A stretch of 64,000 bases of DNA from Candidatus Aenigmatarchaeota archaeon (lineage in GTDB: Archaea > Aenigmatarchaeota > Aenigmatarchaeia > QMZP01 > QMZT01): NCBI GenBank assembly GCA_016932735.1, contig JAFGCI010000002.1, positions 1 to 64,000 of the forward strand. Direction: 5' to 3'. Of the stretch, positions 45,305 through 54,696 are shown one piece after another. Each line of letters opens with the position of its first letter. Within the stretch, counting starts at the first letter, position 1. The notes below the pieces were generated by a model that was not told where the DNA came from, did not search any database, and worked only from the letters and a program-made list of their open reading frames with translations. Made by a program: the position numbers and the translations under genes.

Positions 45305-48300
45305 ATGAGGGGAATAGTAAGGAACGGTCTTATAGTTGTTTCTATAGCCTTCCTGATATTCAGCGTTTTCTTTATCGAAGAGATTAACAGGGCATCGGCT
45401 CTGACCACAGTCGAAGGCACGGAATCAAGGCTCACTATATGGGATGACACTGACTCGCTGATAAAGAAATCAGGAGAAAGTGTATATTTTTATGCTAATT
45501 TTACCAACCTGACGTCTTCGGAGTCGATAAACGGAAGCGGAGTTTATTGTGAAATAAAATTCAACTACAACGGAACATGGACATCGGATGCTAACATGAC
45601 CTATAACGAGACAACAGAACTTTTTGAATATAACACAGTTTTCTATTACAAAGGTAACCACACTTTCAATATTACATGTTTTGGCTCAAGCCAGTCTTAT
45701 GACGATCTTGAATCACAGGACATCTTTATAATTTCGAATACCAAACCATCAATCGACTGCCCGACTCAAATAATAGAATGCTACGAGGATACGCTTTGCT
45801 CATATAACTTAAGCCAGTATGTGACCGAGGTTGATTTGAATGATAACCTTACTTACGATGTGGTTTCCGGCAGTGCTTTTGAGGGGCTTTATTATAATCA
45901 GACCACTGGAATGTACTATGTAAATTGTACAAATGACAATTGCACGGGGGTTTATTTCACAACATTTATAGTCCAGGATACGGACAGGGGGGGTGACTTA
46001 GCCCCAAAGGATTATTACATATATGCTGTAAACGATCCTCCTGAATTTACTCCGGCTATAAGTTCTGAAATATATGTTGCACAGGACGAGAGCTTCTATT
46101 ACGATGTAAACGCAACAGATGAAGAGAACAATATTCCTTTCTATTTCAATATAACATTCATCAACTGTACAAGAGTCTACAGCTTAAACGAAAGCTGTGA
46201 AATACTCGGAATAAACACGACAACGGGCATAATTAACAAGACGTCGTTCTCAAACGATGAAGTGGGCATATACTATATAAATTTCACGGTGACAGATTCA
46301 GGAAACTATCCAGATAACGGTCTTCAGGGCTTTCTTCCCAACGCAATATCATGGGAGGTCGTACTTTTTAACGTAACCAATGTCAACGATCCGCCAAACA
46401 TAACGACAAATCTCACTGAGCAGATAATATGGCAGAATCAATCGTTTTATCTTGAAGTCAATGCAACAGACCCCGAGAACGACTCTGTGACTTTCAGCGC
46501 GATGACTCTTTACAGAAACCTTTCATTATATCCGGATTCACCCGTATTCCAGTTCAACCTGACAAATCTGACAATGTATGACAATGTAAGCGTAGGCATA
46601 ATGAATTACACGAACGTTTCCAATTCGCAGGTTGGTAACTTTACACTAAACATAACAGCGGATGATGGAAATCTGAACGGTGTTTCATGGACACTTGTAA
46701 ATTTCACAGTTTATAACATAAACGATGCGCCTGTCATGGACACTATCGGAAACCATACAGCGATCCAGGACGTCAACTTCCTTCTGCAGGTGAATGCGAC
46801 AGATATCGATGATTTTGCGTCATATGTGCCTTATTCCGACTCATTAAACGGCACGCTTTTCTACAATATAACTTTCATTTCAGGAACGGCCTTTTTCGGA
46901 ATAGACAACGGGACGGGGTTAATCAATTTCACTGGCGGGCTTTCCGAAGTCGGTGTGTACGTCCTTAATGTAACTGTTAGTGACGGAGGAAACCTGACGG
47001 ACTCTGAAATAATCAATATAACTGTTGTGGCGAACAACCCGCCCAACATAACAACAGTTATACCTGAGCAGACAGGAACGCAGAACCAGACACTATATCT
47101 CGAATTCAACGGAACCGACCCCGATAACTCAACCCAGAATATAACGTTCTATACAGAAACATATTACAGGAACATGACGCTTATATCGGTTAACAAGTTC
47201 CCCGTAACAAACATCATCAATTCCTCATGGCCTTCCCAGCCGGTTACAGGAATCATGAATTATACGAATGCTTCCAATTCTCAGGTCGGAAATTACACAG
47301 TGAGGATAATACTTATTGATTCATGGAACGTCAGCGATTATGAAGATGTCAATTTCACTGTTTACAACATAAACGACCCCCCTTCAATGAACTCGGTTCC
47401 GGTAACACAGACGTCTTATGAAGATTCAGAGTTCTTCCTGGATATGAATGTGACGGACATTGATTATGAAACACCCTACGGGGATAATACGACCTTTAAT
47501 ATAACCTTCCTTAACGGCAGCCAGTTCTTTGCAATCAATAACCTGACAGGAATAATCAATTTCACTGTCACCAATAATTCTTATGAAGGCTCAAACTACA
47601 CAATAAACATATCCGCATGGGACTCCCAGAACATAATGACTTGGCAGATTATCAACCTGACCCATTATGCAGTGAATGACTATCCGCAGTTTGTCAATCT
47701 TAACAGCAGTCTGGAGAGCAGGGTTTTTGAGGAATTCCTCTACCAAGTCAATGCCACTGACGAGGAGTCCGGCAATTCCAGCCTTAGATATAACCTGACC
47801 TTCATAAACGGCACCCAGTTCTTTACAATAAACGAGACCACGGGCCTCATCAATTTCACTGTTAACGAATCCTATCTCGGTACATACCTTCTGAATATCA
47901 GCGTCATGGACGACGGGTACAACAGCACTTTCCAGGGAATTCTGGAAAACAGGACTAACTACACCCAGATAATCCTTGATGTTAAATCACAGAATGTCCC
48001 TCCGCAGATAACATCTGTCTGGAACAATATGGACCAGAACTGGCAGAATATAAGCCTCAATGAGAATGAGAGCATAACGATCTCAATGACAATTGAAGAC
48101 CCGAATAACGATAGTATGACATGCAACTGGACGGTTGACGGGGTCATCAACGGGGACGAATCAGAGATAACTCCCGGATTATGCACAGTCGGCCTTGTTG
48201 GCGTTACCGGTATTTACAGGCCGACATTCCAGGATTCAGGAAATCATACGATAGTCTTCACGATATATGATGGCAACGGCACTGATTCTGTGACGATTAA

Positions 48301-49447
48301 TGCGAATATAACTAACGTCAACCGGCCTCCTCAGCTCGTGTATCTCATAGGCAACCAGATATGGCCGATGAATACGGACAACGAAAATATCAATCTGTCT
48401 TATCATTTCATTGATCCCGACAACATAAACAGCGTCACAAACGATGACAATGTCATGAATTACAGTATCAATGTAACGCCCACGCACATAACCGTCTCCA
48501 TTAACCAGACCAGTGGAAGGGTTACGCTGACTCCGGATTCTGACTGGTATGGAAACACAACAACGCAGTTTGTAGCTAACGATTCAGAATATATTGTCAA
48601 CAGCAGCATAATCCAGCTCAATGTAACTTATGTTGAGACGGAAACTGTTACAATAACAACTAATATAGGTGGAACTGGTTCCAGCACAACCACCGTAACC
48701 CAGACAATAATAGAAACCGAAATAGCCTCCCTTACAATAGAAGCGGAACCAATGATCGAGGTCACGAATAACGAGGAAGTTAAAACACCCCTGAAGTTCA
48801 TAAACAGCGGCGAAGTTGATCTGGCGGAAATTTCAATAAGAGCCATAGACGTTGACAATACAAATGAGGTGGAACTCAGGCTAAAGAGCAGCAGAATATC
48901 ATCTTTACTGGTGGGCGAGGAATACGACACTGAAATGACCATAATCACTAAGAATCTCACCCAGCAGAAATATCAGGTAAGAATAACAGGTGACGTATAT
49001 GATCCTGATTTTGAGCAGAGCGCCACGATTTACCTCAGGACAGTCCCGATAAACAAGACAAGCATAGAGGAGAAGATAAGGTTCGTCAAGGACTATTTCG
49101 AGGAAAACCCCGCATGCATCGAACTCATGGAACTGATAGTAAGCGCGGAAAGGTCGTTAGGCAGAGGTGATGTTATACAGGCACAAAACCTGACACAGCT
49201 CGCCCTTGACAACTGCAGGGACCTGATAAGATACACAGCTAACATGACATATTCAAGGCCCGCCTTCATCGAGGCCAACAGGATTCCGGCGGATGTCGTT
49301 ATCGTGTCAATAATCATGACCATTGCCGTCCTGATAATCGCGACTGCCCATTATATTCACAGCGCCAGGGAAAGGAAGAGGGAAAGGCAGGAATTCGTAA
49401 AGAAGAGGAGCGAGGAACGACATAAATTCCACCGCCCGAAGATGTGA
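45305..49447 (+). CDS. Giant surface protein with cadherin/He_PIG-like repeats
   Basis: 1380 residues. An N-terminal signal anchor (about 6-26) is followed by an Ig-like lead and then about seven repeats of about 100 residues, each with NDPPxxT at the start and an FxINxTTGxINFT core, as in putative Ig/cadherin-like folds. Asn-x-Thr/Ser sequons are very dense. A CARDB-like domain (about 1140-1250), a helical stretch and a membrane helix (about 1333-1355) with a basic tail end the protein. It is probably an adhesin or cell-envelope fibre. A 51-residue zinc protein follows five bases downstream. Confidence 0.87.
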   Translation: MRGIVRNGLIVVSIAFLIFSVFFIEEINRASALTTVEGTESRLTIWDDTDSLIKKSGESVYFYANFTNLTSSESINGSGVYCEIKFNYNGTWTSDANMTYNETTELFEYNTVFYYKGNHTFNITCFGSSQSYDDLESQDIFIISNTKPSIDCPTQIIECYEDTLCSYNLSQYVTEVDLNDNLTYDVVSGSAFEGLYYNQTTGMYYVNCTNDNCTGVYFTTFIVQDTDRGGDLAPKDYYIYAVNDPPEFTPAISSEIYVAQDESFYYDVNATDEENNIPFYFNITFINCTRVYSLNESCEILGINTTTGIINKTSFSNDEVGIYYINFTVTDSGNYPDNGLQGFLPNAISWEVVLFNVTNVNDPPNITTNLTEQIIWQNQSFYLEVNATDPENDSVTFSAMTLYRNLSLYPDSPVFQFNLTNLTMYDNVSVGIMNYTNVSNSQVGNFTLNITADDGNLNGVSWTLVNFTVYNINDAPVMDTIGNHTAIQDVNFLLQVNATDIDDFASYVPYSDSLNGTLFYNITFISGTAFFGIDNGTGLINFTGGLSEVGVYVLNVTVSDGGNLTDSEIINITVVANNPPNITTVIPEQTGTQNQTLYLEFNGTDPDNSTQNITFYTETYYRNMTLISVNKFPVTNIINSSWPSQPVTGIMNYTNASNSQVGNYTVRIILIDSWNVSDYEDVNFTVYNINDPPSMNSVPVTQTSYEDSEFFLDMNVTDIDYETPYGDNTTFNITFLNGSQFFAINNLTGIINFTVTNNSYEGSNYTINISAWDSQNIMTWQIINLTHYAVNDYPQFVNLNSSLESRVFEEFLYQVNATDEESGNSSLRYNLTFINGTQFFTINETTGLINFTVNESYLGTYLLNISVMDDGYNSTFQGILENRTNYTQIILDVKSQNVPPQITSVWNNMDQNWQNISLNENESITISMTIEDPNNDSMTCNWTVDGVINGDESEITPGLCTVGLVGVTGIYRPTFQDSGNHTIVFTIYDGNGTDSVTINANITNVNRPPQLVYLIGNQIWPMNTDNENINLSYHFIDPDNINSVTNDDNVMNYSINVTPTHITVSINQTSGRVTLTPDSDWYGNTTTQFVANDSEYIVNSSIIQLNVTYVETETVTITTNIGGTGSSTTTVTQTIIETEIASLTIEAEPMIEVTNNEEVKTPLKFINSGEVDLAEISIRAIDVDNTNEVELRLKSSRISSLLVGEEYDTEMTIITKNLTQQKYQVRITGDVYDPDFEQSATIYLRTVPINKTSIEEKIRFVKDYFEENPACIELMELIVSAERSLGRGDVIQAQNLTQLALDNCRDLIRYTANMTYSRPAFIEANRIPADVVIVSIIMTIAVLIIATAHYIHSARERKRERQEFVKKRSEERHKFHRPKM

Positions 49448-49452
49448 TTTCT

Positions 49453-49608
49453 ATGAATGTTGCAGGCTTATGCTCGATATGCGGGAAGCCTGCAAGACCA
49501 TCATTCGGCTGCAGGATGTGCGGCTCCATAGTCTGTTCTGAATGCTTTGATAAAGAATCCGGGCTCTGCAAAAGATGCAAAGCCGGAATGTTTAAGCAAA
49601 TTTATTAA
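49453..49608 (+). CDS. 51-residue protein with eight cysteines (cross-brace zinc finger)
   Basis: It reads ATG at 49453 to TAA at 49606-49608. Four CxxC pairs occur in order (CSIC, CRMC, CSEC, CKRC), enough for two zinc ions in a RING/B-box-like cross-brace. It starts five bases after the giant surface-protein stop, so it is in the same operon. It is too short for usual ORF cut-offs. It could be an adaptor binding the cytoplasmic tail or an RNA/protein-binding finger; function unknown. Confidence 0.75.
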   Translation: MNVAGLCSICGKPARPSFGCRMCGSIVCSECFDKESGLCKRCKAGMFKQIY

Positions 49609-49640
49609 AGTTTCTCACATAATATACCAGAATGAGGTTG

Positions 49641-49659
49641 CCTCAGATGCAATCTGAGG
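49641..49659. other. 7-bp hairpin in the 5' leader of tRNA-Ser
   Basis: CCTCAGA/TCTGAGG with a TGCAA loop, 14 bases before the tRNA. A TATA-like TAATATACC lies at 49620-49628, so the hairpin would be in the precursor leader. Confidence 0.5.
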
Positions 49660-49711
49660 ATATCCAAATGAGTGCCGGGATCGCATAACCTGGTAGTGCG
49701 CAGGACTGGAA

Positions 49712-49742
49712 AATCCGAAGATTTTGTTTCGGGATTCCCGCA
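49712..49742 (+). other. tRNA-Ser intron 1, canonical position 37/38
   Basis: 31 bases. CTGG (32-35) can pair with CCCG before the 3' exon with one mismatch, and AATCC with GGATT, giving a relaxed bulge-helix-bulge. Cutting between 37 and 38 leaves loop CTGGAAA. Confidence 0.8.
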
Positions 49743-49774
49743 ATCCTGTTTCCGAAAGGATATCTGGGTTCAAA

Positions 49775-49851
49775 TAAGCCCTTCTTTCTAAAGAAAGAAG
49801 CCCTTAAGGGGAAGAAAAGAGATTTCAAATAAAATGAAAAGGTTTTGAGAT
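49775..49851 (+). other. tRNA-Ser intron 2, in the T loop (59/60)
   Basis: 77 bases. The junctions form a full bulge-helix-bulge: CTGGG/CCCAG outer helix, 3-base bulge ATT, 4-bp TTCA/TGAG (one G-U), 3-base bulge AAT, then AAGCC/GGTTT. Cutting after the second base of each bulge restores the T loop exactly. The interior has an 8-bp CTTCTTTC/GAAAGAAG hairpin. Confidence 0.85.
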
Positions 49852-49884
49852 TCCCAGTCCCGGCGCTTCTTATTTTTAATATTA

Positions 49885-52539
49885 TTAGCAACCCGATGTC
49901 GGACTACCGGTTGTAGTTACATGGGTTATATCCTGCACGAAATCAGGCAAATTTTCTGGATCAAGGCATGTGTATCTAATATCAAGTATATTTAGTTTTG
50001 TTAGTGTAGATAACGAAGATATGTCAGATATTTTGTTGTAACCTATTCCCAAAGTATCCAATTCTGTTAGTGTTGATAAAGGAGATACATCTATTATCCG
50101 ATTACTCATTAAATTCAGGTTTGTAATTTTTGTAAGTGAGGACAAGGGTGCCAAATCCACTATCTGATTAACTCCTAAATCCAGATCTGCTATATTCCCG
50201 AGTGCCGCCAGTGGGGATATATCAACTATGTCGTTGTTCTGCAAGCTAATTTCAGTCAATCCCGAAAGGGATGATAAAGGTGTTATATCCACGAGATCCG
50301 CATCTTCAATGTATAAAACACTAACGTTTCCATCTTCTATACTTCTTATATCAATCTTAGATGAATCCAAATCCTGATTCAAAGCAAGAAGCTGATCTAG
50401 TGTCTGCTTGTCTTTAAAACATATTTCATAATCTTCTTTTCCGTAGAATGAATCGATAAGACAACCAGTTAAATCTCCCATAACGGTTCCAGTATCTATT
50501 AAATCGATCCAAGTACCATCGGAATGGTCATATAATATAACCACAGATAAATAGTAGTTACCACCATAATAACCCAGAACTGAGCAGTTTGCTATAATTT
50601 CTATTTTTTCACCTTGGGATATTTTTATAGCACTTGTATCAGGATCAAAACCATTTATAGATACATCTGTACAAATAGGAGGTTCGTCATAAAACCTACT
50701 AATGTTCACACCTGTTATATTTATGTCAGCGCTTTCTGTGCTTGTAATATTCAATGTGAATTTACCACTATATGTTGCAAGACTCCATGAACCTATTTCA
50801 GGATCACCTATATGAAAACCTGTCGCTTTTTCATATTCTGAGATTGTTATTTCACCTTCTAAATAGGTTTCATCGTTGTAAACAGTTGTTTCTGTTTCGT
50901 TTTCAAATGTGATATTTACAGAAACATTGTAATTATTTCCCATTTCAATTCTCTCGCAGAAAGCTTCTACTATAATCTCTTCCCCAGAAGGTATTATTTT
51001 TTCTCCCGGCAAATGAGAATTTACACGTGTAGCAATCGGAGAACATACTGTTCCGTTCGATCTTATTATTATATCAGTTATATTGATACCAAAGTTTTGG
51101 TTATTAGTCATGTTAAGAACAAAAAACCCTTCTACTGAATAATTCCATGAATTAATGACATCTGGGAAGAAGACGAATTCTGGGGGTTCTTCTGGTGCTT
51201 CCAAAACATTTCCTGTAACAAAGGATTTTTGTGCAAATTCAAATAAACCTCCCAATGTTATGTTATAGTCAATGGTTACATTATAATCATACCCTTCTTC
51301 CCTCTCAGGACAGGAAGCAGTGATTGTCATAAATGATTTGGTCAGGAATTCTTCTTCTCCGGGCGGATTTCCGTTAATCTGGACATCTGTACATTCCTCT
51401 CCATCTTCAGTTATAATTATTTCTGTTATGTTTGTTTCGTTGTTGAGTCCGTTGCTCACGTTAAGTTCAAAATAGCCATCAGAATAATAAATCCACTCAG
51501 GCACCATTCCGCCTAATACAGCGAATCCTCTGAATTTGTCTGTATATAGTTCGCCTGAACACGCAGATGTATCAAGCGGTGAATTCCAAAGCATCCCTTT
51601 ATAGGCATTCGCCCCCTCCATGGTTGATATCGTAATAGTGTAATCAAATATTTCCTGACTGATGTTCTCAAAGAATTCTGCAAAAATATCTTTTCCAAAT
51701 TCACAGTTGCCTGTTAAACCTGCATGAAAGTTGCCAAATTCATTCATCGTATCAATCATATAATTGATGTCTTCCATCTCATATATTGTGAGAAGAGTGT
51801 CAAAGTATTCGGCCGTGAAATTCATTTTATATGATACCAGTTTCTGTGTAATATTGCATATATCTTCGTCTTCTGTCGCATATATTTCAAAATATTCCAC
51901 AACATCCAGAAGCGTCCATATATAGCTTAAATTAAGCGTATCATTATATGTGAAATTCCCGGGATTGCATGTTTCGATTAAATCAATGAAACACTCTATA
52001 TCTTCCCCGCAATCCACGAATTCCGGGGGCTCTTCTTCATACTGAGTCAAATCTATATTGCAGTCGTTCTCGACCCTTACAAGATACCCTGTTCCGGGCT
52101 CAAGTAAGTTTCTCTCAACCGTCAACATACCTGAAGACAGGTTCATTGCCAGAACAGAGCCGCATTCTGCCTCAAGGTCTTCTACCGGTACCCGGACATT
52201 TACACCTATAAGATTCCATCCGTCCTTCATTGAGAGGTTTTCGGCCTCAAAAGCACCTGATGTTCCAGGGTCATAACTGCAGTCATCAGCGACCCTTACA
52301 AGGTACGTTTTTCCCTTTTCGATCGCATAATACCGACTGATTGCATTGTTCTGCAAACCGAATACTAAAGGACGCGTGCAATTTGTGAGGGAGCTGACAG
52401 GAATGTCAACATCGTATTTGTTGAATATAATATTCCAACCCGCCTTGAATGTGAGTTCATTTTCTGCGGATGCAAAAGAAAACAAAAACAAAAAACTCGC
52501 TAAAATAATAAATGCCAAAGATATATCCTTACCTCTCAT
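49885..52539 (-). CDS. Secreted protein with internalin-like leucine-rich repeats
   Basis: 884 residues. Signal peptide 1-25 (ending SASA). Two copies of a domain of about 65 residues (KAGWNIIFNKYDVDIPVSSL..., then KDGWNLIGVNVRVPVEDL...) are shared with the downstream neighbour. Then come a helical Cys-containing part, three Ig-like repeats of about 100 residues (each with NITxIxI and a closing C), and a C-terminal LRR array (about 720-870) of the SDS22/internalin form (LTELDTLGIGYNKISDISSL). Internalin-type LRRs bind proteins on other cells. It is a candidate for contact with another organism; that role is inferred. Confidence 0.85.
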   Translation of the reverse strand: MRGKDISLAFIILASFLFLFSFASAENELTFKAGWNIIFNKYDVDIPVSSLTNCTRPLVFGLQNNAISRYYAIEKGKTYLVRVADDCSYDPGTSGAFEAENLSMKDGWNLIGVNVRVPVEDLEAECGSVLAMNLSSGMLTVERNLLEPGTGYLVRVENDCNIDLTQYEEEPPEFVDCGEDIECFIDLIETCNPGNFTYNDTLNLSYIWTLLDVVEYFEIYATEDEDICNITQKLVSYKMNFTAEYFDTLLTIYEMEDINYMIDTMNEFGNFHAGLTGNCEFGKDIFAEFFENISQEIFDYTITISTMEGANAYKGMLWNSPLDTSACSGELYTDKFRGFAVLGGMVPEWIYYSDGYFELNVSNGLNNETNITEIIITEDGEECTDVQINGNPPGEEEFLTKSFMTITASCPEREEGYDYNVTIDYNITLGGLFEFAQKSFVTGNVLEAPEEPPEFVFFPDVINSWNYSVEGFFVLNMTNNQNFGINITDIIIRSNGTVCSPIATRVNSHLPGEKIIPSGEEIIVEAFCERIEMGNNYNVSVNITFENETETTVYNDETYLEGEITISEYEKATGFHIGDPEIGSWSLATYSGKFTLNITSTESADINITGVNISRFYDEPPICTDVSINGFDPDTSAIKISQGEKIEIIANCSVLGYYGGNYYLSVVILYDHSDGTWIDLIDTGTVMGDLTGCLIDSFYGKEDYEICFKDKQTLDQLLALNQDLDSSKIDIRSIEDGNVSVLYIEDADLVDITPLSSLSGLTEISLQNNDIVDISPLAALGNIADLDLGVNQIVDLAPLSSLTKITNLNLMSNRIIDVSPLSTLTELDTLGIGYNKISDISSLSTLTKLNILDIRYTCLDPENLPDFVQDITHVTTTGSPTSGC

Positions 52540-52563
52540 AAAAATAATTGGTATATCTTGTTA

Positions 52564-54648
52564 TTATATGTTACATGTTCCAAGGATGCAGCAGCCTTCC
52601 ACAAACTCTCCTGTGGAACAATGCTCTTTAGTATCACAGGTCTTTCCTGTTTCACTTCCAACATTGCATGGCTGATTGTATTCATTATCATTACAATTTT
52701 CTGAACAGCAGTCTTTGAAGCAACAATTTCTCAAAAAGACATCGTCCGGTATGGGGTAATACTCTCTGGCCAGATCGGTTAAATCTATCCCGTCAAATAT
52801 TTCCCCTTCCTTTTTGTCCCTTATCATCAGATACCAGAAATCGTTGTCTTGCTTGCCGAACTGCACATTCCAGTAGTCCATGCCAGGATCGTATGTTGCA
52901 GATACTATGTTAACTCCCAAGTCTTCGATAAGATGCTCGGCACTGGGTTGTTTTCTAGCTATTTCAGTTATTGTTTCTTTGTCTATATCGGGCTCGGCTG
53001 GCGGGAAGTTGCAAAGGTCTTCGTTCTGAAGCTTTGTATATTCGTCTCTTCCAACGCGCATCAGAACGTCCTTTATCACATCTTCCTTGATTTCTCCATA
53101 CCAAACCAGATTGTCGTCTTCGAGGTTTTCTTTTATGGCCTCTGTCGCTTCGTGCTGGCATACCATATAATCCATGCTTGATTTGAATTCATAAGGGAAA
53201 CCAGTCACTCCGTGCTTGCTTAGGCGAAGATTGGATTCCTTCATTATATCCTTTGTGGGATGGTATGCGAATGTCTTCGTGACGAATCCCTGCTGGTAGC
53301 CCCAGAAGAGCTTTGTCTTCTCTGCACAGCTGTTGAAGAACGGAAGCATAGGAGCTCTCTTCACTCTGAACTCGGCTTCGTCCGGAAGCGCTGCAGGGAA
53401 CTGCCCGATAACGCCATCGAAATTATCCGCATTCAGCCCATGCAGCAAATCGAGATGTCCTCTGTCAATATTCATGACAACAGGAACATCCCCCAATTCC
53501 TCTTTAATTATCTTCCCGTATGTATCAAGTACATTCTGCAACCTGCCTATATCATACTTCTCTATTTTATAATTTAGGGGATCGTTATTTGCTATTTCTT
53601 CTGCGAACTGGACAGCGCGAAGACCGGGCGTTCTTGCATACAATGCTATTCTTTTCATATCATCTCTGAAAGAGTTCTGTGTTTCGGTTTTTTCCCAGAA
53701 TTCAAAAGCCGGGTATTGTGGCTCATTGAATCTATTTTTTAGAATCCCTATTGAGTACATGAGTATGTATCTTCCGCCTTTCTCATTGACATAATCAATG
53801 AGCTGTTTCATATAATTCTCACAGCTCATAAGTGTTTCATTGCTATATCCTTCTTCACCAAATATATCGCCTGAGCATGAACCGAGCATGTGCATATCTG
53901 TCAACCCCACTTCGAAAAGGCGGTCAATTTTCTGTTTGGACAATTCAACATTCTGGTTTGTCTGCCAAGTGTTAGTGCCGAAAGGTATGTATGGCTCGCC
54001 GTCCCACCATAGCATATGGTTTTCGTCTATGTACCATTCATATCCTTCTTCCGGACATCCGTCACATGTGTATTTGCCTCTTGTAATCCTGTCACCATTA
54101 TCGGGTTGGTTTGCAATTTTATCGTCCTGAAGAGGTTCATATCCAGGTTTATAATTGAGCAAATCGATTTCACAGAATCTGTTGGTTCTTACAAGATAAG
54201 CATTTCCAGATTTGAGATATTCCCTTTCATCAACAAGTCTTCCTAGTGAAAGCCTCTTGACAATAAGAGGACCGCAAACGTCTTCCAGATAAGATACAGA
54301 TATTTCGGAATCTAATCCTATTGAATTCCAGCCGGATGATAAGGACAGCATCTTAAGATTAAACAAGGTCGGGTTTTCTATTATATAACTGCATTGTCCG
54401 GTAGCTCTTATGAGATAAGCATTTCCTTTTTCCATTATAGTCACAGGCACAAGAGCATTGTTATTCAGGCTAAAAACAAATAGATTTGTGCATGACCTGA
54501 GGGAAGACATGGGAATGTCGATGCCGTAACTATTGTATACCGCGTTCCATCCCCTTCCGAGCGTTATTTCACTGTCAGCAGATGCGGAAGAAAAGAGAAG
54601 CATGCAGCTTAACAAAAAAACAGAAATCGGGATAAAACTCTCTTTCAT
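52564..54648 (-). CDS. Secreted protein with GH-A-like (TIM barrel) domain, paralogous N terminus
   Basis: 694 residues from the ATG at 54648. Signal peptide ends SSASA. The N terminus has the same duplicated RGWNAVYNSYGIDIPMSSL domain as the next gene downstream. A region of about 200-530 reads like a glycoside-hydrolase clan A barrel: HMLWWDGEPYIPFGTNTWQ, VQFAEEIANNDP (possible acid/base Glu), VVMNIDRGHLDLL. The C terminus is Cys-rich. It may cut or bind an extracellular polysaccharide. The catalytic assignment is tentative. It lies 24 bases upstream of the LRR gene, so one operon. Confidence 0.78.
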   Translation of the reverse strand: MKESFIPISVFLLSCMLLFSSASADSEITLGRGWNAVYNSYGIDIPMSSLRSCTNLFVFSLNNNALVPVTIMEKGNAYLIRATGQCSYIIENPTLFNLKMLSLSSGWNSIGLDSEISVSYLEDVCGPLIVKRLSLGRLVDEREYLKSGNAYLVRTNRFCEIDLLNYKPGYEPLQDDKIANQPDNGDRITRGKYTCDGCPEEGYEWYIDENHMLWWDGEPYIPFGTNTWQTNQNVELSKQKIDRLFEVGLTDMHMLGSCSGDIFGEEGYSNETLMSCENYMKQLIDYVNEKGGRYILMYSIGILKNRFNEPQYPAFEFWEKTETQNSFRDDMKRIALYARTPGLRAVQFAEEIANNDPLNYKIEKYDIGRLQNVLDTYGKIIKEELGDVPVVMNIDRGHLDLLHGLNADNFDGVIGQFPAALPDEAEFRVKRAPMLPFFNSCAEKTKLFWGYQQGFVTKTFAYHPTKDIMKESNLRLSKHGVTGFPYEFKSSMDYMVCQHEATEAIKENLEDDNLVWYGEIKEDVIKDVLMRVGRDEYTKLQNEDLCNFPPAEPDIDKETITEIARKQPSAEHLIEDLGVNIVSATYDPGMDYWNVQFGKQDNDFWYLMIRDKKEGEIFDGIDLTDLAREYYPIPDDVFLRNCCFKDCCSENCNDNEYNQPCNVGSETGKTCDTKEHCSTGEFVEGCCILGTCNI

Positions 54649-54696
54649 ATATTGTAATGGGTATAGTAATTTATTATTCTTTGTTAAAGATAGTGC

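Larger units (their letters stand above)
49674..49865 (+). tRNA. tRNA-Ser(GGA) with two introns
   Basis: Acceptor GCCGGGA (49674-49680) pairs with TCCCGGC (49858-49864); discriminator G is at 49865 and no CCA is encoded. D arm GCAT/GTGC with GG in the loop. Anticodon stem CAGGA/TCCTG with anticodon GGA at 49708-49710, a 15-base variable arm typical of tRNA-Ser, and T stem CTGGG/CCCAG. Removing 49712-49742 and 49775-49851 gives a normal seven-base anticodon loop and T loop TTCAAAT (84-base mature tRNA). The Levitt pair A15-T48 is present. Confidence 0.9.

Noticed and set aside
49643-49891. 82-codon minus-strand ORF over the tRNA-Ser region
   Set aside because: It lies across the tRNA exons and introns and has no domain; the tRNA explains the sequence.
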